From: Reyranella sp.
GTDB lineage: Bacteria > Pseudomonadota > Alphaproteobacteria > Reyranellales > Reyranellaceae
Length of the DNA stretch: 6,317 bases
Assembly (NCBI GenBank): GCA_016780605.1
Contig: JADHLS010000321.1
Coordinates: 1-6,317, forward strand
Direction: 5' to 3'
In this document: positions 1 to 6,317 of the stretch, piece after piece
Layout of the letters: each line of letters opens with the position of its first letter
Position numbering within the stretch: the first letter of the stretch is position 1
Made by a program: the position numbers and the translations under genes
The notes under the pieces: model-generated
The model's input: the letters and a program-made list of their open reading frames with translations, nothing else
Told to the model about the DNA's origin: nothing
The model's database searches: none

Positions 1-7
1 GGCGTCT

Positions 8-46
8 CCGTCTCGCGCGGCTACGCAGCGCGATTGCGCGAGACGG
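8..46. other. Long hairpin, 11-bp perfect inverted repeat
   Basis: Positions 8-18 (CCGTCTCGCGC) and 36-46 (GCGCGAGACGG) are exact reverse complements, separated by 17 nt that can form a smaller competing stem (16-18/30-32 with 20-22/27-29). It lies 15 bases past the stop codon of the minus-strand aroQ-like gene, so it may be a transcription terminator or 3'-end stabilising structure for that mRNA. No T-run follows on either strand, so it is not a classical rho-independent terminator. It could instead be a small intergenic palindrome; it does not match the repeat at 5070-5172. Confidence 0.4.
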
Positions 47-60
47 CCGGCTAGAGCCGG
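47..60 (-). terminator. Small GC hairpin abutting the aroQ-like stop codon
   Basis: CCGGC (47-51) and GCCGG (56-60) pair around a 4-nt loop, immediately next to the stop codon at 61-63 of the minus-strand gene. With the larger hairpin beyond it, this forms a tandem stem-loop 3' end. There is no U-tract, so true intrinsic termination is uncertain. Confidence 0.3.
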
Positions 61-498
61 TCAGGCTTTGGGCCGGCGCAGGCGGGACACCATGGCGTCC
101 AGCGCCAGCACGTAGGAATCGACGCCGAAGCCTGCGATCATGCAGATCGAGGCCTCCGCCGTGATCGAGTGGAAGCCGCGCTTCTCGATATTGGTGATAT
201 GGATCTCGATGGCGGGGGCGCGGATCGAGCGCAGGCAGTCGCGCAGCGCGTGGCCTGCGTGCAGGAAGCCTGCTGGGTTGAACAAGATGCCGTCGACATT
301 TGCCCGGTCCGCCCTGTAGATCGCCGAGACCGCCTCGCCCTCCATGTTGGTGTAGACGATGTCCAGCTCGACATCGAGCGCCCGCGCCTGGCGGCGCAGG
401 AGGGCGTCCAGTTCCTTGGCGGTGACAGTGCCGTACAGTTCAGGTTGGCGGCGGCCCAGATACTCCATGTTGGCGCCCTGGATCAGCAGCAGCTTCAT
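61..498 (-). CDS. aroQ: Divergent type II 3-dehydroquinate dehydratase (AroQ-like)
   Basis: A 145-residue protein, the usual length for cytoplasmic type II dehydroquinases, which convert 3-dehydroquinate to 3-dehydroshikimate (shikimate pathway, or quinate catabolism in reverse sense). Visible family motifs are the N-terminal loop with N10, R17 and catalytic Y22 in RRQPELYG, then N74-P-A-G with H80, ALRD with D87, and E98-I-H100-I-T102-N. Compared with typical members, the segment after this (usually HAREEFRRHS) is shortened to EKRGFHS: one Arg (R107) remains, but the second Arg that contacts the substrate carboxylate is absent. QGANMEYLG also replaces the usual NGPNLNLLG. It thus belongs to a divergent AroQ-like branch and may act on a related substrate. 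The start was set at 498 (MKLLLIQG) because the family begins there; an upstream ATG at 618 would add 40 residues unlike the family. A GGGG stretch about 5 nt upstream may serve as ribosome binding site. Confidence 0.85.
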   Translation of the reverse strand: MKLLLIQGANMEYLGRRQPELYGTVTAKELDALLRRQARALDVELDIVYTNMEGEAVSAIYRADRANVDGILFNPAGFLHAGHALRDCLRSIRAPAIEIHITNIEKRGFHSITAEASICMIAGFGVDSYVLALDAMVSRLRRPKA

Positions 499-620
499 TG
501 ATACCCCGGTAAAACCTGGCGGCTCGCCCCCGAAAAGCCTGCCACCGACGCTGGACGAACTGTAAGACAATTCTCGTAGAGACTGAAAGCGCGACGAATG
601 GCCATACGGGCATTTCAACC
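499..620. promoter_or_regulatory. Divergent spacer between aroQ-like and ZIP-like genes
   Basis: This 122-bp gap must hold the promoters of two divergently transcribed genes. The only candidate I can point to is weak: on the minus strand TTTCAG (588-583) and TACAGT (564-559) with an 18-bp spacer, giving a leader of about 50 nt for the aroQ-like gene. I see no clear promoter for the plus-strand gene, no FNR/FixK box and no other strong dyad. Confidence 0.25.
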
Positions 621-1925
621 ATGATCATCCTGCAAGCGGCCCTGCTCGGCCTGGTGACCACCAGCTCGGTGATGATGGGGGCGGCGCTCGGCCTCTACCT
701 GCCCGCGCCCAAGAAAGTCCTCGCCGCAATCCTGGCCTTCGCTGCCGGATCGCTGATCGCCTCGCTCGCCATCGACCTTGCTTTCGAGGGCGCGGCCGAG
801 CTGACGCGCCGCGGCGCCCAGCTGCAGGTTGCCTGGTTCTCGATCGCCGGCGGCTTTGCCTCCGGCGCGGTGATCTACTACCTCACCTCGCTGTTCCTCG
901 ACGAGAAGGGCGCGGCACTGCGCTATCCCTCGCGCTTCCTCGAATATGCGCGCAACAGGAAGCGACAGGAGGCGAGCCGTCACCTGGCTTACCTGTCGAA
1001 ATGCACGCTGCTGCGGAACCTGCCGTCGACCCACCTCGAGCCGCTGCTCGAGCATGTGCGCGAACGCTCGGTGAAGCCGGCCGAGATCGTGTTCCGCCAT
1101 GGCGATCCGGGCGATGCGCTTTACGTCGTCGTCTCGGGTGCGCTGGAGGTGCTGGACGACCAGGATCAGCCGCTCGCCAAGCTCGGCGAGGGCGATGCGT
1201 TCGGCGAGATGGCGCTGCTGAGCGGCGGCACCCGCACCGCGACAGTGCGCGCCGAGACCGACGCCCTGCTGCTGCTCGTCGCCAAGGACGATTTCGACAC
1301 ACTGGTCGCCAACGATCACTATGTCGCCGACCAGGTGCGCAAGCTCAGCCACGAGCGCGCCCTCACCAACCTCCGGCGCAACGTCAACCCGGCGGTATGG
1401 GCGAAGGCCGCGCGCGACAGCATCGACCATGTAAGCCGCGCCGAGGCCCACCGGCTGCTGCAGGAAGCCAAGGCCGGCCGCGGCGTCGGGCTCGCCATCG
1501 TGTTCGGCAATATCCTCGACACCATCCCGGGCTGCCTGGTGATCGGCGCCAAGTTCTCGGACTTCAAGAGCCTGTCGGCGACGCTGCTCATTGGCATGTT
1601 CCTGGGCGGCATCCCCGAGGCGGCAGCCAGCGCCGCCATGCTGCGCCGTGCCGGCTACACCAACCGGACCATTTTCCTCTTATGGTCGACCGTGATCGTT
1701 GCGGGCATCGTTGCCGCGGTCGCCGGCCGCGTGCTGATCGGCGGCACCAGCAGCAGCGCCGTGCTGGCCCAGGCCGTCGCCGGCGGTGCAATCCTGGCGC
1801 TGGTCACCCACGCCATGATTCCCGAGGCCCTGCACAAGGGCGGCTCGGGCATCGTCCTTCCGGTGGTCGCGGGCTTCCTGTTCGCGCTCTACCTGGCGAT
1901 GGTCGAGGCGGCGCGCGCACTTTAA
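621..1925 (+). CDS. ZIP-like metal transporter with inserted cyclic-nucleotide-binding domain
   Basis: A 434-residue inner-membrane protein. Residues 1-93 hold three hydrophobic segments (about 3-27, 33-55, 70-93) with a ZIP-like pattern, including PKKVLAAILAFAAGSLI. Residues 128-240 are a complete cNMP-binding (Crp/PKA-type) domain. Its phosphate-binding cassette FGEMALLSGGTRTATVRA (194-211) keeps E196 and R205, the residues that hold the ribose and cyclic phosphate. Residues 288-430 supply five more segments, with GNILDTIPG (296-304), GGIPEA (329-334) and HAMIPEA (397-403). Eight segments in all fit ZIP topology, and the cNMP domain sits in the long TM3-TM4 loop, which is cytoplasmic in ZIPs. 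The expected TM4 HNxPEG reads DTIPGC and TM5 lacks its first His/Glu, so metal specificity, or transport itself, is open. Inferred role: divalent-metal flux gated by cAMP or cGMP. The start at 621 begins directly with the first membrane segment; its ribosome binding site is weak. Confidence 0.8.
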   Translation: MIILQAALLGLVTTSSVMMGAALGLYLPAPKKVLAAILAFAAGSLIASLAIDLAFEGAAELTRRGAQLQVAWFSIAGGFASGAVIYYLTSLFLDEKGAALRYPSRFLEYARNRKRQEASRHLAYLSKCTLLRNLPSTHLEPLLEHVRERSVKPAEIVFRHGDPGDALYVVVSGALEVLDDQDQPLAKLGEGDAFGEMALLSGGTRTATVRAETDALLLLVAKDDFDTLVANDHYVADQVRKLSHERALTNLRRNVNPAVWAKAARDSIDHVSRAEAHRLLQEAKAGRGVGLAIVFGNILDTIPGCLVIGAKFSDFKSLSATLLIGMFLGGIPEAAASAAMLRRAGYTNRTIFLLWSTVIVAGIVAAVAGRVLIGGTSSSAVLAQAVAGGAILALVTHAMIPEALHKGGSGIVLPVVAGFLFALYLAMVEAARAL

Positions 1926-1950
1926 CTAGCGCGGACATGGCGGCCGCTGC

Positions 1951-1964
1951 TTGATTTGCGTCAA
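1951..1964 (+). promoter_or_regulatory. FNR/FixK-type anaerobox
   Basis: TTGATTTGCGTCAA matches the FNR consensus TTGAT-N4-ATCAA at 9 of 10 defined bases and the rhizobial FixK form fully (TTGA/TCAA half-sites, G at the tenth base). Its centre is at 1957.5; FNR-family class II activators usually sit 41.5 bp upstream of the transcription start, which would put that start near 1999, right at the ATG chosen for the DUF2252 gene. A loose -10 (GCAAAT, 1985-1990) lies in between. This points to low-oxygen activation of the downstream gene. Chance occurrence of such a motif in an intergenic gap this short is low but not negligible. Confidence 0.65.
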
Positions 1965-1999
1965 TGACCTGGTCGTCTTGGGTAGCAAATCTGGACTTC

Positions 2000-3427
2000 A
2001 TGACCACGAGCAACGTGACCAGACTGCAAACCTCGCGCGAAGTGCCGGAAACCAAGCGCCCAGCGCACTCCGTGCCCGCCGACGATCTCATCGCGGCCGG
2101 CAAGCGCCTGCGCGACACGGTCCCGCGGGCGAGCCAGGGCGTGTGGAAGCGAGCCAAGGATCGAGCGGACCCGCTCGAGCTTCTTCATGCCTCCGACGCT
2201 GGGCGCATGCCCGAGCTCACGCCGATCCGCTATGGCCGGATGCTGCAGACGCCGTTCACCTTTTACCGAGGGTCCGCAGGTGTCATGGCCGCCGACCTTG
2301 CCACCACTCCCTCGATGGGCGTTCGAGTCCAGGCCTGCGGCGACTGTCACCTGCTCAATTTCGGCGGCTTCGCCACACCCGAACGAGGTATCAACTTCGA
2401 TATCAACGACTTCGACGAGACCCTGCCGGCACCTTGGGAATGGGACGTCAAGCGGTTGGTCGCGTCGTTCGTGCTCGCCGCCAGGTCGAACGGCCTGTCG
2501 GACGCTGCAGGTCGCGACGCGGCCGTGAGTTGCGCCCGCAGCTATCGCGAGCGGCTGCGCGAGGTGGCAGAGATGAGCCCGCTCGAGGCGTGGTACGAGA
2601 GCATCAGCGCTGAGGATTTCCTCACCATGATCGACGACCCGGCGGTGCAGAAGCGGGTGCGCCGCAGGATCGAGAAGGCCAAGGAGGACCAGGCGGCGGA
2701 CGTGGATTACCCGAAGCTGGCCGAAATGGTCGGCGGACAGGTGCACATCAAGGACCAGCCACCGCTCATCTTTCATCCAGACTTTCAGCGCGAGGAAGAC
2801 TTCAGAGCGCAAGCTGAAAAGATCCTGGCTGACTATCGCGAGACCCTTTCCGACGACAGGAAGGCCCTGCTCGACCGCTACCGATTGGTCGACGTGGCCA
2901 TCAAGGTCGTGGGAGTGGGAAGCGTCGGACGGTATTGTTCGATTGGCCTGTTCATGTCGTCTTCGAACCAGCCGCTATTTCTCCAATTCAAGCAAGCCGT
3001 TGCGTCGGTGCTGGAGCCCTACGCCGGCAAAAGCCTCTATGGTCACTCCGGGCAGCGTGTGGTCGCAGGGCAACGTCTGATGCAGTCATCCTCGGATATC
3101 TTTCTCGGTTGGACGACCGGTTTGGAAGGCCGTCACCTCTATGTACGCCAGTTGCGTGACGCGAAGATCAAGCCATTGGTCGAGACCTTCAATCGCAGCA
3201 TGCTGGAACTCTACGGCAGGATGTGCGGCTGGGCTCTGGCGCGCGCCCACGGTCGGGCCAGCCACCCGTGGCTGCTGAGTGGCTATCTCGGCACCAGCGA
3301 CGCCTTCGACAGGGCGATGGGCAATTTCGCGGTTGACTACGCCGATCAAGCCGAACGCGACCACGCCGCCCTGAAGGCCGCCGTGGCAGCCGGCAAGATC
3401 CAGGTTCACATCGAAGAAGAGAGGTAG
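2000..3427 (+). CDS. DUF2252 family protein, kinase-like motifs
   Basis: A 475-residue soluble protein of the DUF2252 family (COG4320 type), biochemical function unknown. Recognisable blocks are RYGRMLQTPFTFYRG (77-91), CGDCHLLNFGGF (113-124), FDINDFDETLPAPWEWDVKRL (133-153), VVGVGSVGRY (303-312), LFLQFKQA (326-333), RHLYVRQLRD (378-387), an ALARAHGRAS helix (412-421) and a closing FAVDYADQAERDHAAL stretch (443-458). GDxHxxN and the following FDxxDFD resemble the catalytic and metal-binding loops of aminoglycoside phosphotransferases, and GVGSVG plus K331 resemble the ATP-binding lobe, here in reversed order (inference). No signal peptide or membrane segment is seen. The in-frame ATG at 1964 was rejected because it overlaps the last base of the FNR/FixK box, and the 12 extra residues do not look like the family. 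The gene is monocistronic, ending convergent to gltD. A/T-ending codons are more common than in gltB or gltD, notably around 2930-3020. Confidence 0.85.
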   Translation: MTTSNVTRLQTSREVPETKRPAHSVPADDLIAAGKRLRDTVPRASQGVWKRAKDRADPLELLHASDAGRMPELTPIRYGRMLQTPFTFYRGSAGVMAADLATTPSMGVRVQACGDCHLLNFGGFATPERGINFDINDFDETLPAPWEWDVKRLVASFVLAARSNGLSDAAGRDAAVSCARSYRERLREVAEMSPLEAWYESISAEDFLTMIDDPAVQKRVRRRIEKAKEDQAADVDYPKLAEMVGGQVHIKDQPPLIFHPDFQREEDFRAQAEKILADYRETLSDDRKALLDRYRLVDVAIKVVGVGSVGRYCSIGLFMSSSNQPLFLQFKQAVASVLEPYAGKSLYGHSGQRVVAGQRLMQSSSDIFLGWTTGLEGRHLYVRQLRDAKIKPLVETFNRSMLELYGRMCGWALARAHGRASHPWLLSGYLGTSDAFDRAMGNFAVDYADQAERDHAALKAAVAAGKIQVHIEEER

Positions 3428-3463
3428 TCGTCTTTCCCAGGATGCCGAAGACAGTCTGAGGCT

Positions 3464-3482
3464 CTGCCCTGTCCGAGGGCAG
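3464..3482. terminator. Hairpin between convergent genes
   Basis: CTGCCCT (3464-3470) and AGGGCAG (3476-3482) form a perfect 7-bp stem with a 5-nt loop, 36 nt after the DUF2252 stop codon. It is the only clear stem-loop in the 164-bp convergent spacer and could end transcription from the left, and possibly of gltD from the right. No T-run follows on either strand, so it is a candidate only. The rest of the spacer (3428-3591) shows nothing I can assign. Confidence 0.35.
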
Positions 3483-3591
3483 CGACTGACCGAGCTCGGC
3501 CTGCGCGGCCGCGATGGCGTTCATGATCGGATTCGCGATCGGCCCGTCGCGCCTGATCCGCCACCGGGCGATCCGGTTCGAAGCGTTTCCG

Positions 3592-5043
<1,452 letters not shown>

Positions 5044-5069
5044 TGGCTCTGCTACTCCCCCCTGTTGCC

Positions 5070-5111
5070 CATGCTTCGAGACGGCCGCTGCGCGGCCTCC
5101 TCAGCATGAGG
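5070..5111 (-). repeat. Palindromic intergenic repeat, copy A
   Basis: A 42-bp hairpin element; read on the minus strand it starts CCTCATGCTGAGGAGG and ends GTCTCGAAGCATG. It folds as an outer 5-bp stem CATGC/GCATG, a short GAG/CTC stem, and an inner 6-bp stem GGCCGC/GCGGCC closing a GCA loop. It is 34/42 identical to copy B at 5131-5172 in the opposite orientation. It resembles the abundant short palindromic repeats of Rhizobiales-type genomes (recalled, not searched). It lies within the presumed gltBD transcript, 26 nt before the gltD start codon. Confidence 0.8.
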
Positions 5112-5130
5112 TCGTGCTGTTACCCGATCA

Positions 5131-5172
5131 CCTCACCCTGAGGAGCGCGCGCAGCGCGCGTCTCGAAGGGTG
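5131..5172 (+). repeat. Palindromic intergenic repeat, copy B
   Basis: The second 42-bp copy, read on the plus strand as CCTCACCCTGAGGAGC to GTCTCGAAGGGTG. The outer stem is CACCC/GGGTG, the middle GAG/CTC, and the inner GCGCGC/GCGCGC around a GCA loop. Every one of the 8 differences from copy A is compensated by its pairing partner, so the fold is kept. Similarity continues a few bases further (GGCAAC-GGG) beyond the 42 bp. It ends 16 bp from the gltB stop codon. Because the copies are inverted, the transcript could fold as two separate hairpins or as one long A-B stem. Confidence 0.8.
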
Positions 5173-5188
5173 GCAACGGGCGTCATCC

Positions 5189-6317
<1,129 letters not shown>

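Noticed and set aside
499..618. 40-residue N-terminal extension of the AroQ-like protein from the ATG at 618
   Set aside because: Family proteins begin at the MKLLLIQG position; the extension is low-complexity and would cover nearly the whole divergent promoter region.
615..1451. 278-codon minus-strand open frame opposite the ZIP-like gene
   Set aside because: It is antisense to a clearly conserved protein with no recognisable domain of its own; high-GC shadow.
1001..1954. 317-codon plus-strand frame overlapping the ZIP-like gene
   Set aside because: It is an out-of-frame reading giving an Arg/Ala-rich product; the other frame encodes an intact cNMP domain and membrane segments.
1964..1999. 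ATG at 1964 as the start of the DUF2252 protein
   Set aside because: It overlaps the last base of the FNR/FixK box, has no ribosome binding site, and adds residues (MTWSSWVANLDF) with no family resemblance.
2935..3159. 74-codon plus-strand frame inside the DUF2252 gene
   Set aside because: It is out of frame within a conserved coding region, with no motif or ribosome binding site.
3189..3524. Minus-strand frame beginning MNAIAAAQAELGQSLPSD in the convergent spacer
   Set aside because: The first 30 or so residues look protein-like and could be a decayed gene end, but the rest is antisense to DUF2252 and I recognise no family, so it is not supported as a gene.
5070..5172. Repeat pair as a CRISPR array or insertion-sequence ends
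   Set aside because: There are only two copies, in opposite orientation and 19 bp apart, with internal dyads and no transposase gene between them.

Overview
The window reads as chromosomal DNA of a GC-rich alphaproteobacterium. The evidence is the strong G/C bias at third codon positions, alphaproteobacterial-type GltB and GltD proteins, an FNR/FixK-type anaerobox, and two copies of a palindromic intergenic repeat of the kind I associate with Rhizobiales and relatives such as Bradyrhizobium or Reyranella. The genus is an inference and cannot be fixed from the sequence alone.

Layout, left to right. Positions 1-60 are intergenic and hold two hairpins just past the 3' end of a minus-strand gene. 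At 61-498 (minus) lies a divergent type II 3-dehydroquinate dehydratase (AroQ-like). A 122-bp divergent spacer separates it from 621-1925 (plus), which encodes a ZIP-like membrane protein with a complete cyclic-nucleotide-binding domain inserted in the loop between membrane segments 3 and 4. After a 74-bp gap containing a near-perfect FNR/FixK box (1951-1964) comes a DUF2252 protein at 2000-3427 (plus). Its motifs look like those of an aminoglycoside-phosphotransferase-type kinase written in circularly permuted order. A 164-bp convergent spacer with one hairpin follows. The minus strand then carries the gltBD pair, transcribed from right to left: the 3' quarter of gltB (5189 to the window edge) and complete gltD (3592-5043). 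Their 145-bp spacer holds two inverted copies of a 42-bp palindromic repeat.

How the genes fit together. gltB and gltD form glutamate synthase (2-oxoglutarate + glutamine + NADPH giving two glutamate), the core of ammonium assimilation. The left half is accessory: AroQ-like enzyme, cyclic-nucleotide-domain transporter and DUF2252 protein have no obvious common pathway. The points most worth following are the cNMP-domain/ZIP fusion with altered metal motifs, the permuted kinase-like order in DUF2252, its placement under a likely oxygen-responsive promoter with almost no 5' leader, and the compensatory base-pair changes between the two repeat copies in the gltB-gltD spacer. I see no CRISPR array, tRNA, rRNA, insertion sequence or phage gene.
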